Below, one piece after another: positions 9,256 through 21,651 of a stretch of 64,000 nucleotides of DNA. Position 1 is the first letter of the stretch. Each line of letters begins with the position of its first letter. Under the pieces are notes generated by a model. It was not told where the DNA came from, made no database searches, and worked only from the letters and a program-made list of their open reading frames with translations. Source of the stretch: Chondrus crispus (Eukaryota; Rhodophyta; Florideophyceae; Gigartinales; Gigartinaceae); assembly GCF_000350225.1 (NCBI RefSeq), contig NW_005178745.1, forward strand, positions 244,793 to 308,792. The letters run 5' to 3'. Both the position numbers and the translations under genes were made by a program.

Positions 9256-9940
9256 AGAACTCATCATCATGCGTTAGTACCGCTTCAAATGTAGCCCGTT
9301 GGATTACTTCCGTTTCAGGTTTGACGTATTTGTGGGATCTGGTGAGAAGCTAGGAGGTGTAGCCAAGGGAGCACCCCGCGCGAACACCCGACGCGCACAT
9401 AACCGATACGGATTATCTCGGGAAAGGGGAGCGATACACGTGGCCGGTCACGCGCAATGGCTCCAGAGTGCGGGTACGGACGCTACAAGTGATGAGTAAG
9501 AAGCCAGCGCGGGAAAACTACCGAACGGTCGTAGTTAGGTGCGAAAGCGACGGGGACCAGCTTGCCCCATTTCACTGTTGGGGACGGGTGACAGCTCTTA
9601 ACCCCACAGAAGAACTCCCGGACACCTTTGTCAGTACTGTACCCGCCGCCTACGGCGCCTAGTGAGTACCGAGTACTCCACGCGATTAAAATTCTGGCGC
9701 CGTCATTAGTAACTACCGTACGGGTCCTGACACTACATATGTGCGCTACTGTACTTGCGTAGTATATTGCGCAAGTACAGTAGCTACAGCTGCGACAGAT
9801 CTGCACGCGCGCGCGCTCCCTACAAGTAGGGACCTCTGTCATGTGTGCGCCGCCCACGGCCGCCAGATTAACAACCTCCGCGTGCGCCGCTCGTTGTACT
9901 GCGGTACGTTACAAGCAGCGCAGACGAAGGGAGACTCCTT
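9256..9940. other. Intergenic stretch with one strong hairpin
   Basis: I see no coding signal here. It holds the hairpin at 9745-9784 and a short inverted repeat around 9825 (CCCTACAAGTAGGG). Confidence 0.5.
9745..9784. repeat. Perfect hairpin, 15-bp stem
   Basis: GCTACTGTACTTGCG at 9745-9759 pairs perfectly with 9770-9784 across a 10-base loop. It lies in non-coding DNA. Similar CTACTGTA/TACAGTAG motifs are common in the element-C LTRs, so it may be a relic of that family. Confidence 0.75.
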
Positions 9941-9989
9941 CTGCAGGCCATGCCATCAATGGGCCAGACGATGCGTACAGACCGCCTGG

Positions 9990-11755
9990 AGCGACACGAA
10001 GTGCAACCAGCTGAACGAAACAGGGTGCAAAGACCGAATAGCGGGATCCAGGTCACATTGAGGGTATCAAGCAGCCGTGTTCACTACTTTTTCCAACGAT
10101 TCAAGGAATTAAAGTTGAAATACAGTGACTTTTATGACGAATGCTGGGAGAAGTATCGCGATGCATGCGAAAATACGTCCGCCGACCTAGGATTATTTTC
10201 GGCAACATATGCTTGCACATCTGCGCAAACTGTTCAGGGGAGATGCTCAACAATACTGCAGCATATGCATCAAGAATAATGTTGCTGATTTTCGCAACGC
10301 ATGCATGATGATGGGATCTGTACTTTAACTCCCGTGCTCGGCAGATGCACGTCCGTATTCAGCTATGCAAAGTCAAGCTGTCTGATTTCAAAGCCGACGA
10401 GCAGGATATGCTTGAGGAACCTACAAAACTCTCAGGAGAAATTAGCCGCCGCCACAGCAAACCCCCCGCTCCTTCCGTACTGAATGCATCAAGATTGAGT
10501 ACCTTCAAATGGCTGTTGAAGGTTATGATTGGGCCACCCCTTGTCTAGTCCACATCAACGAGGATACCTGCTTTCGGGATTTGTATTTTGAGCTCTCAAG
10601 AACTATTCAGACAATACGACCTGAGCTTGCATGCAAAAGTTCCATACCTGACATTGATCGTGGCCACTAACGAATAGAAAAGCCTGCAATACACTTCACA
10701 AAACTCCGTTGTGGTAGAACTTTGGCACGCAAGTTATTCCCTGAAGCCACAGATATCATCTGTTGGAACTGTGGAAAATCGGGACACGCTCACTCGCGCC
10801 GCTCGCTTGCCCTCGATCCAGTTCGGGTCGCGTCAAGGAAGGTCGCCTAATTTGAAAATAAAACGCCGGGAAAAGGCAGTCTGGAACTGGCTACATGCGT
10901 GTCTTATATGAAGTCGTAAACCGTTTGAAGTATATGGGTATACTCCACTCTGCTGAGTTTTCATTTACTGCCTCCGACGACGAACACTTGATCATGTTCC
11001 GGGCTAACGCCGATGTCGATTCTTGCGGCCCAGTTGATCCTTCTTCTGCGATATACCATGAATTGCAGGCTACGAGGCAAGGCCCCACACCTTTGGATGC
11101 CAACTCTGATTCTTACACGGATTTTTAGATAGCTCAGTTCCCCGCCGTGTCAGTCCTTTCATCAGGCAAAAAAGCCTCAGATAAGCACCGGCCTCTACAT
11201 TCTGGTTCTTCCTGTTGGTGATTTGTGGCTGCCCGCCACCACAGCTGCGAAACACTACACCAGATTTGTTTGGAAGAACGCCATGTATCTGAAGTTAATG
11301 CAACGACTATTTCTTTGAAATGAAACAACACATCCTTTCATGGTGCAGTCCTGGACACTGGCGCTCAGCGATCTGTAACTGGCAAAAGACAAGCACAGAT
11401 GTTCTGTCGTGAAGCCAGGATGAAATACAAGCTGCTCCCAACGCGCACCACATACAAAGTTTGAAGATGGATACTACGCTTCACTTGGCCAGATCCATGC
11501 CAGGATATCCGCGCCCCTCTCATATTGAAAGCTACCTTTGTGTCGTGTGTTCGACATTCCCAAGCCGATTGGTCTCGATCTCCCCCGCCACGCAGCTGTT
11601 GTAGCAAACAATGTTACCATTCAACTTGAAGGTGCCCAAGACAAGTGGTCCTTGCCCATTATCCCTCCCGGAAGGAACGTCTCTTCACGAGACGACCCCG
11701 TGACGCCTCCGTGCGTCCTTATCCGTCATGATACACTCTTTACTTGCCGGTAGCA
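9990..11755 (+). mobile_element. Degraded gag-protease fossil of a retroelement, possibly Ty1/copia-like
   Basis: Scattered plus-strand pieces read as retroelement parts. A helical stretch near 10.1 kb is followed by a zinc-knuckle-like segment near 10.77 kb (CWNCGKSGHAHSR), then an aspartic-protease-like start near 11.34 kb (AVLDTGAQRSV) with a beta-rich continuation. The order gag, knuckle, protease fits a retroelement polyprotein, and the knuckle-to-protease layout looks more like Ty1/copia than the Ty3/gypsy families here. I found no RT, integrase or LTR for it. It is heavily worn, with many breaks, so it is likely the oldest retroelement in the window. Confidence 0.5.
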
Positions 11756-13008
11756 TCCCCTTAATTTGCCGGGGTGACGCCTGACTAGCAGCGACACCCT
11801 GTGGTCCTCCACATAAAAAGTTGTCCTGTGCGTTCCTCGGTTGTTCCGTCCCTTCAATTCCTCCTCTTGCCTCTTATTGAGCAACTCTTTCATTGTCTTC
11901 GGTCATCGACCGATCGCCTCCCCCACATATCCGACTGGGTCGGTCGCTTTGCGATGCTACGGGCACCGGGGTCTCCTCGATCCTTCCCCGTCTCCGTCTT
12001 CGTACGCGATTTTCCCTTTTCCTGTGATACAGTCCATTCCTTGTCGATGCGACCGACGGTCGCTCTCGCCTCCACCCTCACCAACGGTGATCACGCGGGT
12101 GGGTCCTGATCCGTCTTCTTTCCTCTTTTGGGCGGTTTGCTGACGTCCCCCTGTAGGGTCACGTCCGTGTCATCCACAAAAAAATATAGGAAAGAAGAGA
12201 AAGAGGGAAAACGACGGGGACTAGATAGATAATTGTGTCAGTCTCGCACTTACCGGTCATCACATCTTGCTTGTGTGCAAAAAGAGGGAGGGTGTACCCA
12301 AATATATATATCTCCCTTTCTTCCTTCCTTCCTGGGGACGTTCTCTTCAATGTAGTTCGACGACTGTGCGGACGACGGCGTCGCCGTGATAGCGGACCGG
12401 TATATCTTGTGTGAGTTCCCCGTCGGGATTGGTTCTCAAACCGTCATTCTCGGTGACCGGGGCGGCGGGGACGAGGGGTTGTTGAGATCCTTCCCTCGTG
12501 TAATTTCCGATATCGTAAGATCGGGGCCTGAGGCGTGTGACAACAAACGTGTGTGATTTTCCTTAATTTTGGTAATATTCTCAGCACGGCGATCAACACG
12601 TCCCTGCTCGTACGCACGCTCGCGGGGCCTCTCGCTCCCAAGTCAATGTAATGAATCCTTTCTTAATCCTCAAACGACCATGCTCCCTTGTCGTGAATTC
12701 TATTTTCGCCGCGGCGGTCATCCTGGTATTTTGTCGGGGGCGGTGTGCGCAAGCGCGTGCGATTTGGCATGAGCATTTCCAATTGGGACGGATCCTCCCT
12801 GTTGACGAGCATTGGTTCCTCAATTTCTTGAGCATATTCAACGCTCTGGGAGCGCGTTCGACCAGGCCGTTGGCTCAGCTGCTACAGGTGTCATGCACGC
12901 TTTCCCTTTCCGCATTTGCGATTCCCGTGCTGTTCCGCGTCTCCCACCTTTGGACAAAAATATTGGCGGTGCGTCGGAACGCTTTGTCGTCTTGAGACGT
13001 GCTCGTCC
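11756..13008. other. Stretch with no recognised feature
   Basis: There are T/C-rich segments (11.85-12.15 kb) and an A-rich run near 12.18 kb, but no family motif, RNA gene or repeat boundary that I can support. Confidence 0.4.
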
Positions 13009-13652
13009 CTAGTGTCTATTGGACAATGCGCCTCATTTGAGGATTTCGCCTCATATGAGGCTTTTTTGCCGCGCCGTTTCTGGCGCAAAGAGGGAGAACT
13101 GAAAGCCATAGTTACCGCGAAACAGTAACAGTAAGAGTAAAAAACAATGTCCAGGTCCCTTGAAGGCACCTATAATGCACGGTATTTAGGAGGGTCTTTC
13201 TAGTGCTCTGGCAGACAGGAAAAATCCTCGCAGTCAGTCAATTGTCCTCTGCCACTTCAAATCTCCGACTGGTGCGAGGAGCGCACATCTACTAGATTCT
13301 ATTGCGAGTGCATAGTATGTACTCGCAACAAGAGTCCTGAAGCACTCAGTGGCCACAACCCATTTTGGAATATTCTTTCACAAGACCAATGTTGATGCAT
13401 TAAGGAATACAATAAAACGCTTCTAAATGGCATAATATATGTATTGATGGCGACTGGACCGATGGTGGTTTACTTCGTGCTGGAAATTATAGCTGCAGTG
13501 AAGAGGCATGTAACAGGGTACTGCAGTCATGTTCGACACTTCGACAGGGCGTAACTAATGTTCTGAACCGTGAGGATGCTATTATTTTCCAAGCCTCAGA
13601 TGAGGCTCTTTTCGCCTCAAATGATCAAAAACGTCCGTCCAATAGACACTAG
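13009..13652. mobile_element. Short TIR (MITE-like) element with GCCTCA palindromes
   Basis: The left end CTAGTGTCTATTGGAC (13009) is the exact reverse complement of the right end GTCCAATAGACACTAG (to 13652). CTAG may be the target duplication or part of the TIR; being a palindrome it cannot be resolved. Just inside each end are palindromic repeats: GCCTCATTTGAGG and GCCTCATATGAGGC on the left, GCCTCAGATGAGGC and GCCTCAAATGA on the right. There is no coding capacity, so it would need a transposase from elsewhere. The family is not recognised. Confidence 0.75.
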
Positions 13653-14780
13653 AGAGGGAACGGCTGACACAGTCCAAATAGAACGGAATTACGCCCTGTT
13701 GCGCGTAGGCGTAACCTGGGGGATTTTTTTGTTTCACGTTAGGTGACGTCATCGTCAGTGCGAACAATCCTTGATGATCCTACATTCCCCGTAGTTGTTC
13801 CTTATGTCGCTCGGCAAGCGTCGACGTTGGTCGTAATCACGGCTGTTATGGGCAGTGACACTTTCAAGGCCTTGCGGAGGGTCTCCCAGACGTGCTCTGG
13901 GGTTACGTAGACAACTTCCAAAAAAATTAACAAAACGGAAACGACAGAAGAGACGAGGGAATTGTTGTTGTGAACCAATAAGTAATGCGTTCGTGACTGA
14001 AATACGTGCGCGTTTGCGTCGGTCGCGACTCGCGTATCAACGGTACGACCCAGTGGGACGACTTCCCCTTCGGGTCCTGGTCATCTTTGTCTCGCGTCGC
14101 GGGCGTGTGCGCCCGTGTCCTTTCCCAATCGACGTTGGCACCATCTGTGCGGCTTGTCTTCCGGCTCGACGAGCGTCACTCCCTCGGCTTGTAAGGCCTA
14201 TTCAATACGCTTGAAACGAAATTGGGGATCATCTTCTTGCGTGGTGGTCGGCAACCGTTGCCCGTTGTCCGGCAGTACGGTGACCGTACTGCCGGACGGG
14301 CTTGGATGCTTATGCTTTCGGCTGTAACACTCGACAACCACTCCTCGTGCGACCAACAAGTACCACATTTCCCTTAATTTTGATTCAATTTTGGAAGACT
14401 GACCATTGTTCGATTTTCGACTTTCACCTCCATTCCAGCAGCTCTCTGTCGACATCCCTATTTTTTGATTAAGTTCCGCCCCGCGAGGGGCGGACTACTG
14501 ATCCCAGAGTCACTTCACTTGCGCGTACCGGCAGAACGTGATCATATCCCAGGAGGTACATTACCTCAGCCTGACACTACAGTGGCACTTCAATTTCCCG
14601 GTAAGGTGTCGTGCGTCCCTCCGTTCATGCGCGGGACCCGAGAGAAGATTTCCTGGCTCCTGCCACTCTCCCTTATCTCCATTTCTTCCCCTTGTGACAC
14701 CGCCGTTCTACGAGTGTTCTTACTCTCTCTACCTTCGCGCCTCGATCCACATCACCAATTCCAACTCAATAACTTCCTGA
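13653..14780. other. Non-coding stretch with a perfect palindrome
   Basis: Nothing is recognised except the 31-bp palindrome at 14267-14297. The 3' LTR expected on the left of chromovirus A is not found here. Confidence 0.4.
14267..14297. repeat. Perfect 31-bp palindrome
   Basis: Two 15-bp arms beginning GTCCGGCAGTACGGT pair perfectly around a single central G. It is free-standing in non-coding DNA, so it could be a terminator-like hairpin, a protein-binding site or the tip of an inverted repeat. Confidence 0.8.
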
Positions 14781-14879
14781 CAGGGGTTACCCCGCTTGCG
14801 CGCGCCCGACTTGCGGCGGCAAGGGTAGCTTCTTCCTTCAGAAATACGTGACGGCCGCGCTACGGGGTAATTGCTCAAT

Positions 14880-16420
14880 GGGCTCTCACGTCGCGTCCTC
14901 GGGCGTATACCCGTACCACTCCACCTTGAGAATCAAATTTCCATCTTGATAATCGTGGTCGACGACCCAGTCGATTACGTATTCCGTGTTTTCCGTCTCC
15001 TCTCCTTTCTCTGAACTGTCTCCTTCCCCCTTCTGAAGGTCTTCCGACCCATCCACCTCTCTGGAATTTCCGGACTGGCGTAGGTCTGGTGACGTCTCCG
15101 CTGTCGGCGTTTGACCAACTAAATTATCCTGGTCCCCTGGCGCATGCGCACGTGTGTGAGGACGATCCTCGTCCTCGATTTCCCCTCCTTCTTCGTTAAA
15201 CTCCAGCTCTCCCAGGAATTGTAGCGCTTGACGTGGGACGGTTACCGGCGCATAGTCCATAGGGCTTGGGGCTAACTCCACCCTATCTCGCGATACGCGT
15301 TCCTCCTGGTCGCCGATGGCAATGACCACCGTATGGTGATCCGGTCTTCCGCCCTGATAAGGCCCCGTAGCGACTTGTGCGAGCTTATGATTCGGTTCGC
15401 TAGCCGTGCCCTGCTCCTTCCTGAGGAACACGTAGGACCCCGGTGGGATATCATATTTTGGTTTGCGAAGCCGTGCGTCAAAGTTTCGCTTGTACCGGGT
15501 TGTTCCTTCCACAAACTCCTATCGGCGCTTCGCATTAGGCTCTCCAACCACGACTGCCATTTCACGTAGTATGCTCGTCACGAGCTGAATTTCTCCAAAG
15601 TTGGCTGCGCTTGTAACGCAATGCTTCTCGGCACCCGACCTAACACCAGCTCGAAGGGCGCGATGTTCGTCGTTCGATGAACTTGCGTGTTGTATGCGAA
15701 CGTCACAGCGTCGCTAAATAGGTCTCAGTCCTTGGGATGCTCTCCAACATATTTTCGCAACGCGGAAGTCAGCGTGCGGTTAAACCTCTCAACTTGGCCG
15801 TTGGCCTGGGGGTGATACGTCGTCGTGAAGACGTTGCGTATGCCAAAAATTCGACAGATGTTTTGAAAGAACCGGGCCGTGAACTGCGTCCCGTTGTTGG
15901 ACAGCAGCTTCACAGGGGGTCCATATACGAATACCCAATGGTGCACAAAAGCTTGCGCTATGTGTGCCGCGGTAATTTTCTTGAGTGGTACGGTTCGTAC
16001 CAATTTTGAGTATCGATCGCTGATCACGAGGATGTAGCGGTTCCCTCTTTTCGTTGTGATTAATTCTCCGAGGATGTCGATAGCGACAAATTCCAGCGGA
16101 GCCTTTGGTGTGAACAACTTCATTTCTATCGTATTCTTCCTTAATTTCACCCTTTCTCTGGCGCAATCTGCGCAATTCCATGCTACAGCGTAGCAGTCTA
16201 GTGCCATTGTAGGCCAATAAAAATATCTTCTTAACGTCTTGTACAGTTTCCTGCCTCCAGGGTGGCCAGCCAATTTTGCGTAGTGGCTCAACCCTAGGAC
16301 GCGGTCCCTTAACGATTGTGGTATCACCACTTGTACAAACTCCGCCGCAGTACGCCATAGAGTTCCTTCGAATTCCACTGCCTCCGTTGTGAACGTCCTG
16401 GCTTTTCCAGCGTTCATCTC
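14880..16420 (-). CDS. Integrase and chromodomain region of chromovirus A (fossil)
   Basis: The integrase shows the zinc-binding region (HYAKLAGHPGGRKLY...NCADCARERVK) and core motifs FVAIDILGELIT, LLSNNGTQF and NGQVERFNRTL. The C-terminal tail has the chromodomain-like YVIDWVVDHDYQDGN and LKVEWYGY, which in chromoviruses steers integration to marked chromatin. The region is broken. Confidence 0.8.
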
Positions 16421-17800
16421 CTCCTTGATTCGACTGCAGAAAGGGTCGACGGCCTGCTCGCGAATAAGCTCCTCCGGAGCGACAGCTTGGAAGTGATAGA
16501 GGCGATCAGAGGCGGCCCCCCCTCAAGAGCGAGGATGTCGTCCAGCCTTTCAAAATCTTCCTCATCGTCTTCCGTAGCGTCGGCCGGTTCGGCCATAAAA
16601 CATGGGATTTCATCGTCGATTTCGTCGACAGTTTCTCCTTGCGTTAAAAGCATTGACAAGGCATCTGCTTGGCTGTTTGCCTTTCCTTTCTTGTACTTGA
16701 TTTCGATGTCGAATTCCGAGAGGCGTAGCCTCCATCGGATTAATCTCCCACTTGGGTCCGTCACGTTCATCAACCACCTCAACGAGGCATGGTGGGTATG
16801 CACGATAAAGTGTTCGCCATATATATATGGTCTTAGAGTTTGGACGGCCCAAATAACCGCCAAACATTCCTTCTCTGATACAGAATAATTCCTCTCGGCT
16901 GCAGCCAACGTTCTGGAAAAGAACCCGATGGGTTTTCGTTGTGCATCCGGATACGTTGAAATAATGTAGCTCCGATTTGATAATCACTTGCGTCGGTATC
17001 CACCGAATATGGAAGGTCCTTCTTTGGCAGCGCCACCACCGGTGGTGCCAAGATGGCCTCCTTAAGATTATGAAAAGCTTTCTTACATGGTTCGTCGAAT
17101 CCTTCCAACTGGACCGGTTGTCCCTTCTTCAATAGTTGATTGAGCGGATGCGCGATTTTCGCGTAATGTGGGACAAACCGACGGTACACATTACAAAGTC
17201 CCAAGAAGCTTCTGAGTTGGGTCTGCGTTTGAGGGTACTTCACTTGTTCCAACGCCGCGATGCGAGCAGCATCAACCTCCAACGTACCTGGCCGAACGAC
17301 ATGGCCCAGGTACTTGATCTTTTCGACGAAAAATTCACACTTGCGGAGCTTGAGCTTCACTCCTGCCTTCTCCAATACTGACATTATTTCGTCAACGTGA
17401 ACCATATGTTCTTCCCAACACTTGCTGAAAATGATGATATCATCCAAATACACCAGACACGACTTCCAGCGGAACGGAGAGAGCAGTATATCCATGGCTC
17501 TCTGAAACGTCGCCGGCGCGTGGGTAAGCCCGAAGGGCATTCTTGAAAAACGGTAGAGACCTGAGTGACACGAAAAAGCTGTCTTGTCGCGGTCCGCTGC
17601 GGGAATAGGCATCTGCCAATACCCTGAGATCGCGTCCAACGCAGAGAAAACCTTCGTGTCACCAAGCGAGTTCAGACACTCGTCCATGCGCGGCAAAGGG
17701 TACGTGTCCTTCACCGTGACTGCATCAGTCTGCGGTAGTCTACGCAAAAGCGCATTGAACCGTACGGCTTGGGCACCAGCAACACGGGCGACGCCCATTC
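16420..17800 (-). CDS. RT-RNase H region of chromovirus A (fossil)
   Basis: RT boxes are seen in order: LDAISGYWQMPI, MPFGLTHAPATFQ and the active-site box YLDDIIIFS. They are followed by the RNase H start YSVDTDASDYQIGA. The same boxes occur in element B with few changes. Confidence 0.8.
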
Positions 17801-19200
17801 TGACTGTGCTGGCTCTATTAAACTAGCCTCCAACATCTTCTGTACTTCTGCATCTTCAGTTTCGCGGGCCTTAGGCCCGGACCGATACGGGGCTTGCGCG
17901 ATTAGTCTTGTATCCGGGACCAACTCGATCCGGTGGACCGTGGTGTTAATTTCACCAAGGTTCCCATCCTGCATGCGGGAATACTTCTCCAACACCTGAC
18001 GGAACTTGTCGCGCAGCCGGTTCGGCACGTGGCTCCGGTCGAGTTCCTCCACGTCCGGCGGTGGCGGCTCAATCCTGCGTTGCAGCTTCGTAGATGCCGA
18101 CGCGGAGAGCCCTGCCGACCGTTCGCCAGGCTGGTCCTCGCGGCCCTGATCCGACGGTTCGCATCTTGTCTCGCCCGTAGGCGTCTTGGTAGAATTAGGA
18201 AATTTTTCCTTCTGCCTTTCCTGAATTCCGAGAACTTCACCAATGGTGGTTTTGCTCTCAAGCACGGCCCTCGAGTGCGGTAATAATTCTGCCACCACTA
18301 GTCCTTTTTGCACCCTGACAGGGTACGTCCTAAAATTCGCAACGAGTAAACGAAATGGCTTGTCAGGCTCAACCTGAACGACACCATTCGTGCACGTCAA
18401 CCCGTGCCTTTCGTACAACGACGAGTACGGCTGAACCACAACCAAGCCCGCCCTCTTCGAGGTGCATTCAACGACGCGTTGCGTCCCTGGCTCGATAGTC
18501 GTGGCTCTTGCCACTTTTACCTTAGGGGAAATTCGCTCCCCCTTTCCATCATTCTCGTCCTCTCCCGGGACGTGATTCTTCTTCCCTTTTCTCGGCGAGA
18601 ACCGCCTAACTATCGGGACCTCCGAGAAATCCGCCAACTCAACCATTTTCTTCCTTGGATAAATTGCTTCCACAAATCGGTCACAGTAGTCCGCGCCTAG
18701 AATTAGCGGGACGGCTAGTTTTTCGCATACAATAAACTCAGCTGCGGCCACAAATCTTCCAAGCCTCACAGGCATTTTAATTGTGCCGAGAGCCGGAGTG
18801 GCCTATTGTTCCCGTCGCCAATGTCTTGGGTCGGTCCGTAGGACACCAACATTCCATTCCTGCCGGAAGTTCCGACCTTCGAACCAAATTCGGTCCGGCA
18901 CCTGTGTCCAACACGGACAACACTCGACTCATCAATGCGACCGTTGGTCCAATATCCGCGTAAACTTTGTAGGTTTTTCCGTGCGAGGACCAAGATCTTG
19001 TCAGGGCATTCTTGTCGCTTAACCCTGTACCAAGGCTTACGAATTTGATCGATCGGACGATCCTTGTCTCGACTTAGAATTTTCTTGACAACAGTCGGCT
19101 CCTTCGGCCTATCCACTATTCCAACTACCTCCTCGTCGAGGCCTTTCTTTTTTGCTAGAGACGGGGAACGGGACTGAGTCCCGGACGCAGTACGTTGAAC
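17800..19200 (-). CDS. Protease region of chromovirus A (fossil)
   Basis: The segment aligns by eye with the protease region of element B (about 33.5-34.8 kb), including VPLILGADYCDRFVEAIYPR and the ATTIEPGTQRVVECTSKR block, and leads into RT at its C-terminus. The retroviral-type aspartic-protease domain lies near 18.7-18.95 kb. Confidence 0.65.
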
Positions 19201-19235
19201 CTGCACCTCTCGTGACGCCTTCGAGATTCCCCTCT

Positions 19236-21532
19236 CTAGTTTCCCTGCGACTGCGGGTTCCGTCTCACGTCCGACGACGCGGGCCCCGCGGCGGGTCCTC
19301 TAAAGGGTTGATTCGACCTCGGCGTTGAAGCACTCGGCGTGCTCGCCGTCTGCGATTCGAACCAGTTCTTGACCTTCAGATAACTCGTCGATGGTATCCC
19401 TAATCTCTGCATCGGAGACAACGCCTCATAATTTCCCAAAACTCGGTGCATTTCCCGGAGGGAAATATTGCACGTTGGTGCGGCGTGCCCCTTCTCGTAC
19501 AGTGATAGCACACCAGTCCGTGCTTCTTGACGAGATATTGTGGCCTAGGTTCTCCACGGGCCGGCGGCCTTCCTTGATGTTGCGGCCTTCCCATCCAGCC
19601 TGGCCTTCGAAACGTTGTACCCTTGTCTTACATCGGAATGCGCGGCGCCGGCGTGTGGCGGCCCCCCCGGAACATCATCACGGGATCCGTGGGCTCTGAA
19701 AACGACTCCGTCGTGTATGTGGGCGTCGGTAAAGTTGACGACCCACTTGCCCCGTAGTCCACGTGTCCGTAGCCTTCCGATGGCTCAAAAGAATCGCCTT
19801 CGGCGACGAACGCTCCTTCATAATACTTTTCGTTGCTTCTCTGCGCACTGCGCTCCTCTGAAGCGGAGATTGACTCGGCTAAGTGGACGGCGGCGTGACC
19901 TTTACGACCGGGATAAGAAGAAGCCCTCGCCTTGTTCCCGGCCCTGAACGTCGACGGCGTTTGAATCGTGACCTCCTTGGTCTTCTTGTCCTTGCCGCGG
20001 GTCGCCGAGCCATGCGCCTTTGCGTAATTTACCAATCTCAAAAGTGAGACATCTTGTCGATACTGCGAGACCGTGGGCTCGATACTGGCATCTAGCCCCT
20101 CGATGAACATGGTCATCTGCTCCTCCATAGAATAAACATTCCCACAGCGATTACTCGCGTCTGTTAGGTGAATGTAAAATTCCATTTCGTCTTCAGACGG
20201 TCTCTGTTGAACTTCTCGCAATGCGAGCACGGCTGGACGGATCGCCTCGTCGGTGGCGAAACTTCTCAATAGCCACTGTACGGCCTCCGGCCAGGCGGAT
20301 ACCTTCCCATGGTGGGATCCCGCCGTCTGAGACACGGAAGTGTACTGTCTTAGGGCAATGCCACTAAGGAATTCGGGCAACAAGCGAATCGCTTGTCCCT
20401 CATTCATCTCCTGAGTATCAAACTCTTGAACCAACTTCTCCAAAAAATCCAACACAAGGACGCCGTCTTCTCCTGTGAACGTGTTGTCCTTCTTCACCTT
20501 AGGTGGAATATCTCTCCTGGTTTTTCGCACGGCGGTCCGCCGGGAACTTGACAAGTATGTCTGCGGGTTCCGCAAGCGGTACGTTCGGTACGAAAGTAAT
20601 TTCTTGAAGGGGTAGTTGGTCGGATTCAGCTCCTCTAACTCCTCCCATCGTGGCCCGTGCCGCGTTGCGACATCTTCGGGTTCCGCGTCCTTGTCCCTCC
20701 GCGAGGCGGACGAAGTGACTACGCCTAGTCTGGAGGAAATTTTCTTGCTTGACGAATTTCCGTTTCCTTCTTCTGAACGGTGTTCGGAATCGCCCGAATG
20801 GTTCGACGAGCCGTCGTCACCATCTTCAGAGGGACCATGCGACTCCGACTGTGAGTCGCGGTCCTCCGGATCGTCACTACAGTGACTCTTGCTTGTACGT
20901 CGCTTGTCCTTCTTGGAGGACTTCGACTTGGAGCTCCGCTGTAGAGCGGGCTTGTCCTTCTTCGACCGACGGTCGCCCTCTCTACCTGAAGGGAGCGGCT
21001 CGTCGTCCGATCCTTGCGGAGCTTGATCTGCGGCCTGCTCAAGGTCCTTGAGACGTCGCTCGGCGCGATCGAATCAGTCATCGATGCTAGTTCTAAATTT
21101 TCCTAGGGACTCCAAGGCTTGATTCGCGTCGTGCCCCGCGTCCTTAACTGAGAGTCTCAACGAAGCTAGGACCTCCAGCTCCGCGCCGTCGGTTACCTCC
21201 CCTCGTTCCTTCTCGACGAGATCCACGCGAGCTGTTAGCTCTCCCAACACGATGTGGAACTCGGCTGCTTGCAACTCCAGTTGCTTTCGCACTAGGGCCA
21301 ATTCATCCTCGAGAATTTTCTTATTCTCTCGGCGAATTTCGCTGCCCGTCTTCTCGAACTTCTCGTCGAGGTCATTCTTGTCGGCGGCAATCCCTGTAGG
21401 GGATTCTTGATCTCCGGGATCGGCCGTATTGGCCTGGCTCCGGGTGCGAGGACCCCTCGGGATCCTCGACGCCCGTGCCGATATGCTTCTACTCGCCCCG
21501 GGACCGACGTCCCCGGGTGCGCTTGTTGACAT
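19236..21532 (-). CDS. Gag region of chromovirus A (fossil)
   Basis: The N-terminus (MSTSAPGDVGPGAS) is followed by a coiled-coil-like charged segment, a serine/arginine-rich linker and the capsid-like domain near 19.9-20.5 kb (NTFTGEDGVLVLDFLEKLV, MEFYIHLTDASNRCGN). The end resembles the zinc-knuckle segment of element B. The ATG at 21532 lies about 100 bp inside the LTR edge. Confidence 0.75.
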
Positions 21533-21651
21533 CGTTCGGCGTAGCGAACGAACCTAAAAAAAGATACGAACAAAAAATTAAAAAGGGACTCCGTTACCCA
21601 GACCAACTTCCTTGTCGTAGACGAAACCGTTCTAGGTCTGGAGACCACTTT

